From assembly GCA_005880175.1 (NCBI GenBank), contig VBJR01000266.1, positions 1 to 9,113 of the forward strand: a stretch of 9,113 nucleotides of DNA, written 5' to 3'. The translations under genes were made by a program, and so were the position numbers. The notes beneath the pieces were generated by a model, which worked only from the letters and a program-made list of their open reading frames with translations, was not told the origin of the DNA and ran no database searches. How positions within the stretch are numbered: the stretch's first letter is position 1; every line of letters begins with the position of its first letter. Positions 1 to 6,291 of the stretch are shown here, piece by piece. Origin of the DNA: Chloroflexota bacterium (GTDB taxonomy: Bacteria; Chloroflexota; Dormibacteria; Dormibacterales; Dormibacteraceae).

Positions 1-875
1 GTGGGCGCGAGCGCCGCGAGGAGGCGCCGGCAGAGGACTAACGGGCTCGCCGCCCACGGTCACCAGGTCAGCGAGGGGTGGTCGCACGTGGCCACCAGCG
101 CGGACTTTGACTTGGCCATAACCGCGTCGCTTCAAATGGCCATTGACACCAGCCGAGGAGTCGCACGCGGACGACGAGCAGCACCCGACTGGCGGCTGAC
201 TCGGTCAGTTGCCCGGGCGGCCGCGCCGACGCTCCCGTATCGCCACGCGGCTCGCCCGCAGGCGGACCTCACAGATGCGCGCGTCCCGCGCAGCGCTATC
301 GGGCGGTAGGTGGGCTCGCGGTGATGTGCGTATTGCCGGGGGAGACCGGAGCTGTTGGGCACCCCGGAGCAAATCAGCGCTACCTGTCTCACCCATTGCA
401 GGTCACCCCCATCACCAGTTGCTGCTCAAACGCCCAAGCGCCCAGCAGAATCAGTGCCAGCCGGCCGCCGTCCCCTTCTCGCTCACATTGATGGGCGGCC
501 CCGCGTCCGAATAAGGGGGGTCGGCGGCGGGACACCTTGTGCCACCGCCAACCCGGGGGAAGGGAATTACTACATATGGGCTATCGGGGCCGGTCTCACT
601 GCCGCTCAAGCGCGAGAGTATCAGGGGTTGCTTACAGCTCACCATCCTCCACATTGATGATTTCTGCCTCGGGCGGCCAGGGACATCCGCGACGTCAAAT
701 GACGGCGACAGGAACCGCTGCTCAACCGTGACATGCCGGGGAGTCGAGGTGCCTCGCGCCGTGCGCGTGGGACGGCGCGATCGCCACGGCCCTGAACACG
801 CCCGCGATGATCGGGGGTGCCCGGCGGTAGGCGGCTCGATCGATCCGGCAGGACTGATCTCGCTGCCGGTTGGGG
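1..875. other. No supportable gene; open region at left edge
   Basis: All six frames were read. The open frames here are short, begin at arbitrary starts, are rich in Arg/Pro/Ala/Ser as expected of non-coding GC-rich DNA, and contain no motif I recognise. Several stretches (for example 555-720) have lower GC than the neighbouring genes, which fits intergenic or degraded DNA. A small palindrome lies at 693-704 (CGTCA, AA, TGACG). No tRNA fold, CRISPR-like repeat or terminator hairpin with a T-run was seen. The stretch lies upstream of a VirB4-like C-terminal remnant, so it may be degraded conjugative-element DNA, but I cannot show that. Confidence 0.5.
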
Positions 876-876
876 G

Positions 877-1035
877 CTGACCGGCGACGTTGCGGTCCAG
901 AACCTGCACGAGCTGCTCCAGCCTCACCGACCGCGAGGTGGCCGCGGTCAGCGGCCTGTCGCCGGGCACGGCGCTCTGGAAAGTGGGAAGCGCAGCTTCG
1001 TGGTCGAGCACCTGGTCTCGCAGGCGGAGCGGTGA
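877..1035 (+). pseudogene. C-terminal remnant of a VirB4/TraC-like conjugation ATPase
   Basis: This reads as the extreme C-terminus of the VirB4/TraC-like ATP-binding protein of actinobacterial conjugative elements, the family also present at 8231-9113. The match is split over frames. Bases 901-921 give NLHELLQ. Bases 923-985 in the next frame give LTDREVAAVSGLSPGTALWK. Bases 988-1035 in the first frame give KRSFVVEHLVSQAER and a stop. An extra base near 922 and a compensating indel near 986 restore the frame. The right-hand copy ends at the window edge with QLNERETAVVA, which aligns with LLQ-LTDREVAAVS here, so this is a second copy of the end of the same gene. No ATPase motifs remain upstream. 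The family call rests on remembered conserved residues (LTDRE, ALWKVG, RSFVV.H). Confidence 0.65.
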
Positions 1036-1163
1036 ATCAACCCTACCGGGCGGAGGGAGGAGGGGGCGGCGGGACTGTGACCGCGGGCACGGGCTACGCC
1101 ACGTTTGCTGTGGCGATGGCCGCGTGCCCGCGTTCGCGCCGGGCCTGTGCACCGGCGAGGTGA
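1032..1163 (+). CDS. Possible 43-aa ORF coupled to the VirB4 remnant
   Basis: A GTG start overlaps the TGA of the VirB4-like remnant in the sequence GTGA, the same 4-base coupling seen between the SCO6880-like and VirB4-like genes at 8231-8234. The 43-residue product begins MNQPYRAEGGGGGG, has a short hydrophobic stretch (YATFAVAMAA) and ends in an Arg-rich tail. I do not recognise it. It could be the truncated start of the next gene of the conjugation operon, left behind when downstream DNA was lost, or a chance open frame. It ends two bases before the convergent stop of the lipoprotein gene at 1166. Confidence 0.25.
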   Translation: MNQPYRAEGGGGGGTVTAGTGYATFAVAMAACPRSRRACAPAR

Positions 1164-1165
1164 GT

Positions 1166-2278
1166 TCAGCCGGCGATCACGCCGAGAGGTGTCCCGGAGG
1201 CGAGCACCTTGCGCGCACTCCCGTCGGGCCGGACGACGTAGATGCCCGGGCTCCCGCCGGCCGCTCCTTCGGGTCGGTAGGTGAGCAGCGAGCCGTCAGG
1301 CAGCCAGCTTGAGGGCCCGGCCACGGGCCGTAGGCCGGCCGGACCGAACGGACGAAGCTGCCGCGAGCCGGCGTCGAACAGGTAGGTCACGTACTGCTCC
1401 TGGTTCGGCCCGGCGCTGGTGGCGCCGCCGATCACCAGCCGCTGCCCGGAGCCGGGCAGGAACGAGACCGCGCCGTACTGGTTGAAGGCCGGCCTGGGCA
1501 GCGGCATCTCGACCACGTGGCCGCCAGGCGACAGGACGGCGAGCGAGAGGGACGGCATGCTGCGGACGCAGGCGATGGTGCCGTCTGCGGCCAGGTCGGC
1601 CAGGCGGCAGTCACTCGCGTCTGAGGTGCCCAGCACGGTGCTCACCTGGCCGCTGCCGGCGTCGAGGCGGTAGGTGGGTCCCGACGCGCCGTCTCCGAAC
1701 AAGATGTAACCGCCGACGCCCATGACCGCGTGCTGGTAGATGGGCCCCCCAGCTGTCCACCGGAACGGCGTCAGGTGCCGGTCCTGCGCTGTCAGCCTCG
1801 CGACGACGCGGTCCGCGCCGCCTCTCGTGCCGAGCACGAGCTGGCTGGTGACGCCGCTGGCGTCGCTGGTGAGGGTTGCCGTCATCCAGTGCTGACCGTC
1901 CGGGCTGACCACTGCCCCGTCGGCGGACCCGGCGAGGGACCCGAGCGTCTCCACCGCCCCGCTCGGCTTCAGGCCCTTCAGCGTGCCATGGTCCACGAAC
2001 GTGAGCAAGCCACCGCCCACACCTTGCCACGACGCGGAGGCCGGAACGATAGTGTGCGCGACCTGGTGCCCATCGAGGCTGACCAGGCTGAGGGTGGTTT
2101 CGCCGTCTCCTGTGCGATCGGCGACCGCGATCAGAGGGGGGATGACTGTTGGTGGTTGGCTCGGCACCGGTGCGGACGCCGTAGGCACTGGGGATGCCGG
2201 CCTGTGTGATGTGTCTTGACCACGGCCGCAACCTGCAAGCGCAAGAGCAAGCACGACACCGCTGAGCAGAGCTCTCAT
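1166..2278 (-). CDS. Secreted lipoprotein with beta-propeller-like repeats
   Basis: The 370-aa protein starts with a lipoprotein signal peptide: short basic start, hydrophobic core at residues 4-15, and lipobox LAGC at 14-17, so Cys17 should be lipidated and the protein anchored outside the membrane. A Pro/Ser/Thr linker (about 24-48) follows. The rest consists of short beta-rich units with turns such as SPDGQHW (125-131), AADGT (230-234), LPDGSLL (326-332) and RPDGS (350-354), typical of WD40/TolB-like propeller blades. Cys224 and Cys237 form a C-x12-C pair that could be a disulfide. The start is fixed by AAGGAG six bases upstream of the ATG (complement of 2285-2290). It is paralogous to the product of 3847-2726. 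I infer a binding or sensing role at the cell surface; no enzyme motif is visible. Confidence 0.85.
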   Translation of the reverse strand: MRALLSGVVLALALAGCGRGQDTSHRPASPVPTASAPVPSQPPTVIPPLIAVADRTGDGETTLSLVSLDGHQVAHTIVPASASWQGVGGGLLTFVDHGTLKGLKPSGAVETLGSLAGSADGAVVSPDGQHWMTATLTSDASGVTSQLVLGTRGGADRVVARLTAQDRHLTPFRWTAGGPIYQHAVMGVGGYILFGDGASGPTYRLDAGSGQVSTVLGTSDASDCRLADLAADGTIACVRSMPSLSLAVLSPGGHVVEMPLPRPAFNQYGAVSFLPGSGQRLVIGGATSAGPNQEQYVTYLFDAGSRQLRPFGPAGLRPVAGPSSWLPDGSLLTYRPEGAAGGSPGIYVVRPDGSARKVLASGTPLGVIAG

Positions 2279-2284
2279 GTCGAT

Positions 2285-2290
2285 CTCCTT
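2285..2290 (-). promoter_or_regulatory. Ribosome binding site of the 2278 lipoprotein gene
   Basis: The complement reads AAGGAG, a strong Shine-Dalgarno sequence with six bases between it and the ATG at 2278. It settles the start codon and so the position of the signal peptide. Confidence 0.75.
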
Positions 2291-2725
2291 CGCCCTGCTG
2301 CCCCTCAGGGTGTGCTCTTGGAACGGCTACAGCACCGCGATCGTTACGAACGCAACCCAGAGACCACGCGTCAGGTAGGAGCGTGAGACGGGCATTCGTG
2401 GCCAGCCTGCCCAAGACTCGGCACTCTGGAAGGATGTCAGCGCTGAACTGGCGAACCACGTCGAGGGCCTGGGCGCGGTCGGCGGGGGCGCATGCGGGTA
2501 TTCAATGATGATGGACGACTTTCCCAGCAACAGATGCCTGCTGTGACTCCACCTCGGATTCAGTACTCTTGCCGGCGCGCAACGCCCTGGTGGAGCTGGC
2601 GGCGGAGGGGGACGGGCCGAGCGAGGGCGGCAGACCAATCACCGCTCGCCGCATCCTGTAGCTGAAGTCGTTGGTTGCCTCGCCGACACGGCGGTCAGGG
2701 AGGGGTGCGGGGACGTCGATCGCAG
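2291..2725. other. Gap between the two lipoprotein genes with protein-like scraps
   Basis: No complete gene was found. Two plus-strand stretches look more like protein than background. Bases 2379-2546 contain a frame with DSALWKDVSAELANHVEGL. Bases 2578-2661 contain a frame with NALVELAAEGDGPSEGG followed by ITARRIL and a TAG stop. The second has strong G/C bias at third positions. I do not recognise either. They could be remnants of a plus-strand accessory gene interrupted before the lipoproteins settled here, or chance. The left part carries the promoter region of the 2278 gene. No terminator hairpin was identified. Confidence 0.3.
2322..2347 (-). promoter_or_regulatory. Possible ECF-sigma-type promoter, lipoprotein 1
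   Basis: On the minus strand GTAAC (2347-2343) is followed after 17 bases by CGTT (2325-2322). This resembles the general ECF sigma pattern of an AAC-containing -35 and a CGT-type -10 separated by 16-17 bases. Initiation would fall about 35 bases before the ATG, leaving room for the AAGGAG site. A similar arrangement precedes the paralogous gene at 3847. The motif is short, so chance is possible. Confidence 0.25.
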
Positions 2726-3847
2726 CTAGGCCATCGGCACGACGGCGAGGAACGACTCCCCATCAGGACCCAGCCGCATGCGCGTCCCGTCGGGCGACAC
2801 GATGAAATCGACCGTAGGGCCCTCGCCTGGGAGCGCTGGAGCCGACGTCGCGACGATCCGCCCGTCCGGCAGCAGGTCATCGAGCGTCATCTGATCCGCC
2901 AGCTTGGTGACCGATCCATCGCTCAGCGATCCGGCCTCTGTGTCGAGGTTACACGGGCAGCCACCGTCGCCCTGGCCCCGCGAATGGAGCACTGTGAAGA
3001 CCACCCGAGCGCCTGCGTCATCGACGCGAGCCCATCCGACCTGCGCAACCGGCTGCGTCGGCATCACCGCCCGCGTCGAGCCGTCGGCCAGATGGACGGT
3101 CACCATACGGCCAACGCATGCGAACGACCCGGCCTCGCTCGCGTACGCTGTGACACAGCTTGGCAGCGTCGGACCAGGCTGGAGCGCCCCTGGGCTGACG
3201 ACGAGAACGGCCGTGTGACCGTCTTCAGGCGAGAGGTAGCAGCAGCCACCGAGTCCGCTCGCCGAGCGCACCACCACAACGCCGCGCGAGGTGTACGCCA
3301 CCGGGATCAGCACTTGGTTGGTGGTGGATTCGTCGGCCACGAGCTTCTCGGGAGTATCGATACCGCCCAGGTAGACGCGCGTGCGAGCACCGCTACCGCT
3401 GCATCCGGAGCAGACGCCCCAGGCCCACCGGCGACCGTCTGCGCTGACGGCCAGGCCGCCAGCGGACCCCGGCCCGGACGCCGCCAGGCTCTGAAGGACG
3501 CCCATGTCGGCCGCGCGGCCGTCGACGCCCAGCGTGCGCAGGTGGTTGGCGGAGTCCACGTACCACAGCCGGCCGGCGGCGGCCACCACACCGACCGGGG
3601 ACGGTAGCGTGCCCCTGCCCACCGTGCTTCCATCGGCACCCACGAATAGGACGCTCGTCGCACTCCGCAGCGCGATGACATACGACCGTGGCGTGGGCGT
3701 CCCCACCGCCGGAGGGCCGACTACTGGCGAAGCCGTGGTGGGGCCCGACGCGCTGGGACGCGACGGTGCGGCCACCGGGGCGCTGCACGCGCCCGCCATC
3801 AACGCAATCACCACGTAGGCCGCCGCTCTGCGAAGTGTGGGTGACAT
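2726..3847 (-). CDS. Secreted Cys-rich lipoprotein, paralogue of the 2278 gene
   Basis: The 373-aa protein has a lipoprotein-type signal peptide: MSPTLRR basic start, hydrophobic residues 8-18, and a lipobox-like LMAGAC with Cys21 (alanine at -3, so slightly atypical). A Ser/Pro/Thr linker (22-53) precedes beta-propeller-like blades with turns VGADGS (69-74), SADGR (135-139), LPDGR (326-330) and SPDGT (351-355). It shares with its neighbour the C-x12-C pair (Cys231/Cys244) and the C-terminal layout LPDG...SPDG. It has additional cysteines as CSGC (146-149), CC (202-203) and CPC (297-299), which suggests disulfide stabilisation outside the cell. The frame is open further upstream to about 4159, but that extension is Arg/Gly-rich and would bury the signal peptide, so 3847 is preferred. 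No clear Shine-Dalgarno precedes it, so translation may be leaderless. The function is unknown. Confidence 0.85.
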   Translation of the reverse strand: MSPTLRRAAAYVVIALMAGACSAPVAAPSRPSASGPTTASPVVGPPAVGTPTPRSYVIALRSATSVLFVGADGSTVGRGTLPSPVGVVAAAGRLWYVDSANHLRTLGVDGRAADMGVLQSLAASGPGSAGGLAVSADGRRWAWGVCSGCSGSGARTRVYLGGIDTPEKLVADESTTNQVLIPVAYTSRGVVVVRSASGLGGCCYLSPEDGHTAVLVVSPGALQPGPTLPSCVTAYASEAGSFACVGRMVTVHLADGSTRAVMPTQPVAQVGWARVDDAGARVVFTVLHSRGQGDGGCPCNLDTEAGSLSDGSVTKLADQMTLDDLLPDGRIVATSAPALPGEGPTVDFIVSPDGTRMRLGPDGESFLAVVPMA

Positions 3848-3855
3848 GTGCGTTG

Positions 3856-3880
3856 AACGCAGTCGCCGATCGGTGGTTAT
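3856..3880 (-). promoter_or_regulatory. Possible ECF-sigma-type promoter, lipoprotein 2
   Basis: On the minus strand ATAAC (3880-3876) is followed after 16 bases by CGTT (3859-3856), which ends eight bases before the ATG at 3847. Transcription from it would begin at or very near the start codon, consistent with the missing Shine-Dalgarno. The same TAAC/CGTT pair with a 17-base spacer lies upstream of the paralogous gene at 2278. This is a hypothesis from short motifs. Confidence 0.25.
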
Positions 3881-3910
3881 GGCCCGACGCGGCGGCACAG
3901 CCAAGGAGTT

Positions 3911-4076
3911 CTGCCGCCTGAAACGGAGCGCATCGCCGTGGCCGTGAACAAGCGCTGCGACGGCCGCCTGATCGCCTGGGCGGGGGAGCGCGGGCTGCTC
4001 GTCCGCGTGGACCGCACCACGCGGCGCGGCAAATCCTTTCCGTGTTCGGGCGCGGCGGTGACCGCCGCTCGATAGC
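3911..4076 (+). pseudogene. N-terminal half of a DUF4326-like protein, frameshifted
   Basis: In one frame bases 3911-4027 read ETERIAVAVNKRCDGRLIAW, then AGERGLLVRVDRTTRRG. This matches my recollection of the N-terminus of actinobacterial and phage DUF4326-domain proteins, where VRVDR.T.WGNPF is the signature. Immediately after, the frame gives KSF. Removing one A from the AAA near 4031 gives GNPFRV, and a further shift gives FGRGGDRRSIA, where the family has a GxDGDR segment. The gene therefore appears broken by at least two indels, and the original frame stops at about 4074. Its missing C-terminal motif (CWC...CH) is found not downstream but on the opposite strand at 4806-4889. DUF4326 proteins are common in phages and mobile elements; their function is not firmly established. 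Confidence 0.5.
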
Positions 4077-4077
4077 C

Positions 4078-4362
4078 TCACCTCGCCGCCGACACGTCCT
4101 GCGCCTCCACCGCCGCCACGACCAGCCCGGCGAACTCCTCGAAGCTCCGCCCGCCCCACTTGAGGCCCAGCTCCAGCGCAGCGCGCCGCACCGCGTCGCT
4201 GACCGGAGGTGCCGCGGCTTCCGTACGGCCGCAGGGCGCGGATCAGGCGTCCGGGCCGCGCCGCGTCGCGCTCGGCCGCCTACAGCACGGAGGTCCCGGC
4301 CACCAGGTGGCCGTCCCACCGTGTAGGCGCCACCGCGGCGCGAATCGGCGTCAAATCAGGGC
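4078..4362 (-). pseudogene. Broken gene of unknown function
   Basis: Two minus-strand stretches have strong coding character. From about 4357 down, a frame gives RAAVAPTRWDGHLVAGTSVL, then a TAG stop at 4282-4280, then AAERDAARPGRLIRALRPYG. Near 4210 the signal moves to another frame, giving APPVSDAVRRAALELGLKWG and then GRSFEEFAGLVVAAVEAQD, and ends at a TGA at 4080-4078. Together they look like the last ~90 residues of one protein carrying a nonsense mutation and a frameshift. The ending with an amphipathic helix is typical of small accessory proteins. I do not recognise the family. The upstream end abuts or overlaps the start of the divergent PPOX gene. Confidence 0.4.
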
Positions 4363-4785
4363 ATGGCAACGTTCAGCGACAAGGAGCTCGAATACCTTCG
4401 CGGCCAGCGCCTCGCCCGGCTCGCCACCGTCGACGCGGACGCTGCGCCGCACGTCGTGCCGGTCGGCTTCCGGGTCTCCGAGGACGGGGACGCGATCGAG
4501 GTGGGTGGCCACGGCTTCAGCGGGAGCAAGAAGTACCGCGACATGCGCGCCAACCACTGGGTGGCGATCGTGATCGACGACCTCGCCAGCGTCAATCCGT
4601 GGACCCCGCGCGGGATTGAGATCAGGGGGGCCGCGGAGTTGCACGACACCGGCGGCGAGCGTTTCGGTGAGGGGTGGGACTCTGCGTGGGTCCGGATCGT
4701 GCCCGAACGGATCGTCAGTTGGGGCGTCGAGGCACCTCCGTTTACGGAGGGCGGCAGACACGCACGCTCGATCGCGCGGAGTTAG
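4363..4785 (+). CDS. PPOX-class F420-dependent enzyme, MSMEG_5819/OxyR-like
   Basis: The 140-aa, single-domain split-barrel protein belongs to the pyridoxamine-5'-phosphate-oxidase-like family whose actinobacterial members use coenzyme F420. Motifs in order are LRGQRLARLATVD (12-24), PHVVPVGF (29-36), GSKKYRDMR (54-62), IDDLASVNPWTPRGIEIRG (71-89) and VRIVPERIVSWG (110-121). The KK/RD and VNPW.PRGIE.RG segments are characteristic of the subfamily containing MSMEG_5819 and the oxytetracycline reductase OxyR (TIGR04023). Length is as expected and there are no signal or membrane segments, so it should be a cytosolic homodimer reducing a small molecule with F420H2. The substrate is unknown. The ATG at 4363 is preceded only by a weak AGGG. 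The gene stands alone between pseudogenes and looks intact. Confidence 0.9.
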   Translation: MATFSDKELEYLRGQRLARLATVDADAAPHVVPVGFRVSEDGDAIEVGGHGFSGSKKYRDMRANHWVAIVIDDLASVNPWTPRGIEIRGAAELHDTGGERFGEGWDSAWVRIVPERIVSWGVEAPPFTEGGRHARSIARS

Positions 4786-4805
4786 GGACGCCCAGCCCGG
4801 CACCG

Positions 4806-4889
4806 CCACACCTCCGCGATGAGCACGCCCGCGTGGCAAGCCGGCGGCGCGCACCAGCACCCCAGCGCCTTCTCGCGCAGCTCCCTCGA
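4806..4889 (-). pseudogene. C-terminal fragment of a DUF4326-like protein
   Basis: The minus strand reads SRELREKALGCWCAPPACH followed by AGVLIAEVW. This corresponds to the C-terminal signature of DUF4326 proteins (LRGK.LGCWC.P..CH.DVL). Upstream (bases above 4889) the frame stays open but loses resemblance, and there is no WGNPF motif or start codon in a sensible place, so this is a fragment. The complementary N-terminal half lies about 730 bases away on the plus strand at 3911-4076. The two may be halves of one gene separated by an inversion, or remains of two copies. The Cys/His residues are all retained. Confidence 0.55.
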
Positions 4890-5138
4890 GCCGCACTGGG
4901 CGACGTTCGACCTGCGGTCGGTGGCGTGGCCGGATCCGGCGGTGGTGGGCTTCATCGATGGGCCGGGCTGAAGGGGATGCCGGGCAGCTGTTCGACGCCG
5001 AGGCCATCCCAACCAGGAGAGCGTCCGTTGAGCCACATCTGACGAAGGAATCCGGCGAGGTGCGGGTGATCCGGGCAGTGAACGGGCATGATTGAGCGGC
5101 GGCAGTGCATCGGAGAAGTGCGGAACATGGAGGAGACG
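4890..5138. other. Gap with unexplained protein-like scraps before the reductase
   Basis: No full gene was found. On the plus strand 4888-4971 gives EPHWATFDLRSVAWPDPAVV and then GFIDGPG with a TGA, which looks like the end of a protein. On the minus strand 5089-4952 gives an ATG-initiated 45-residue frame beginning MPVHCPDHPHLAGFLRQMWL and ending PGIPFSPAHR. I recognise neither, and their ends overlap on opposite strands, so at most one can be old coding sequence there. Both are probably debris. Confidence 0.3.
5129..5135 (+). promoter_or_regulatory. Ribosome binding site of the ketopantoate-reductase-like gene
   Basis: GGAGGAG lies immediately upstream of the ATG at 5139 with a short spacer. 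It selects this start over in-frame ATGs at 5127 and 5088, and the Rossmann beta strand then begins at residue 5. Confidence 0.6.
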
Positions 5139-6077
5139 ATGGCTGGGTCGCGGGTCCTGGTAATTGGGGCCGGGGTGATCGGCAGCGTGTACGCGGGGCA
5201 CCTGGCCGAGGTCGGCCATGACCTCACGCTGCTGGCGCGGGGCCACCGCCTCGACGACCTGGTGCGGTCGGGGCTTCGGCTCCGGCGGCAGTCTCGCCCA
5301 GAGCGTGCGCCGCGGGTCGCGATCACCGCGGAGGTGCCGGTCGGCCCGTTCGACCTGGTCGTCGTCGCTGTTCGTCGGGAGCAGGCCACGGCCGCGGCCG
5401 AGCAGGCGGCCCTCGTATCGGCCACCCTTGTGATGCTGTTCGGCAACTACGCGGGGATGGTAGCCGCATTGGCGCAGGCGGCCGGCCCGGATCGGACTGT
5501 CGTGGGCTTCCCAGGCGTGGGCGGCAGGATCGACGGCGATGCCGTCACCTACTCGCTGATCGAGCAGCAGCCCACCACCGTCGGTGCGCTCGACGGCGGC
5601 CCCATCGAGGCCCCTCGGGCGATCGCCAGGATGCTGGGCGAGGCGGGCTTACCCGCCACAGTCGAGCCCAACATGGAGGATTGGCTAGCCTCGCACGCGG
5701 CGCTGGTGGTGCCGATAGCAGCGGCTATCACGGCCGCCGGCGGGAACGCAGACACGCTGGCCGGTCGCCGGGACCTGCTCCGAGCGGCCGTGCGCGCGAC
5801 GCGTGCATCGTACCGAGCGCAGCGACGGCGCCACCGCCTCGTGATCGGCTCAAGCCTGCGGCTCCTTTACCTCGTCATGCCGGAGTGGTTCGCCGTCCAG
5901 TACTGGTCACGCGCCCTCCGCGGCGAGTTCGGCGAGTTGGCCTTCGCGGCGCACACTCGCCATGCGTGGGCGGAGATGGCGGCGCTCGGCGCCTGGCTGC
6001 GCTCGACCCTCGACTCCGACCCCCGCGCCGCTGCCGCCCTGGACCGGGTGATGGAGCTGGCTACGGCTCCGGGGTGA
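5139..6077 (+). CDS. Ketopantoate reductase (ApbA/PanE) family protein
   Basis: The 312-aa protein belongs to the 2-dehydropantoate 2-reductase superfamily, whose founding members reduce ketopantoate with NADPH in pantothenate/CoA synthesis. The N-terminal Rossmann fold has the dinucleotide motif GAGVIG (residues 10-15) after strand RVLVI. LTLLARGHRLDDL (30-42) carries the basic residues that bind the NADP phosphate. DLVVVAVRREQ follows, then GNYAGM, equivalent to the QNG loop of PanE. The C-terminal part is helical, as in the family. In the place where relatives have a catalytic lysine (typically W-x-K/WLK) this protein reads DWLASHAALV (residues 181-190), with Ala or Ser instead of Lys. True ketopantoate reductase activity is therefore doubtful. 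It is a stand-alone gene, flanked by remnants, with an open frame and normal codon use. Confidence 0.88.
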   Translation: MAGSRVLVIGAGVIGSVYAGHLAEVGHDLTLLARGHRLDDLVRSGLRLRRQSRPERAPRVAITAEVPVGPFDLVVVAVRREQATAAAEQAALVSATLVMLFGNYAGMVAALAQAAGPDRTVVGFPGVGGRIDGDAVTYSLIEQQPTTVGALDGGPIEAPRAIARMLGEAGLPATVEPNMEDWLASHAALVVPIAAAITAAGGNADTLAGRRDLLRAAVRATRASYRAQRRRHRLVIGSSLRLLYLVMPEWFAVQYWSRALRGEFGELAFAAHTRHAWAEMAALGAWLRSTLDSDPRAAAALDRVMELATAPG

Positions 6078-6291
6078 CCGCCCGGATTACGACGACTACA
6101 AGTTAGCGATCCCTGCTGACCGATCAGCCTACGTACCAGGGAACGTCGCCGGCGGTCACGCGTGCCGTGCGATCCAAGCCCACCCTCTGCCCCGGCATCG
6201 GTCTGACCCACGGCTACGGGCCGACAGACGGGCTCGCGGTGACCCCGCCGGTGCCCCGGTAGCTCTGGGGCCGCGTGGTGGACAGCCAGCG
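6078..6291. other. Intergenic gap, nothing supported
   Basis: No gene, RNA or terminator with a T-run could be identified. A frame continuous with the downstream ORF is open through most of the gap but lacks an ATG or good ribosome site and does not look like protein. Confidence 0.4.

Noticed and set aside
693..704. Short palindrome CGTCA-AA-TGACG
   Set aside because: Only five-base arms, with no T-run, promoter or adjacent gene to give it a role.
451..1152. Long minus-strand open frame opposite the VirB4 remnant
   Set aside because: Composition is Ser/Arg/Pro-rich with no domain or sensible start, and it is antisense to recognisable VirB4-like residues.
2675..3607. Long plus-strand open frame antisense to the second lipoprotein
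   Set aside because: A high-GC shadow: His/Arg-rich, no motifs, and opposite a gene with a signal peptide and repeats.
3848..4159. N-terminal extension of the second lipoprotein
   Set aside because: It would place about 100 Arg/Gly-rich residues before a clear lipoprotein signal peptide and overlaps the DUF4326-like remnant on the other strand.
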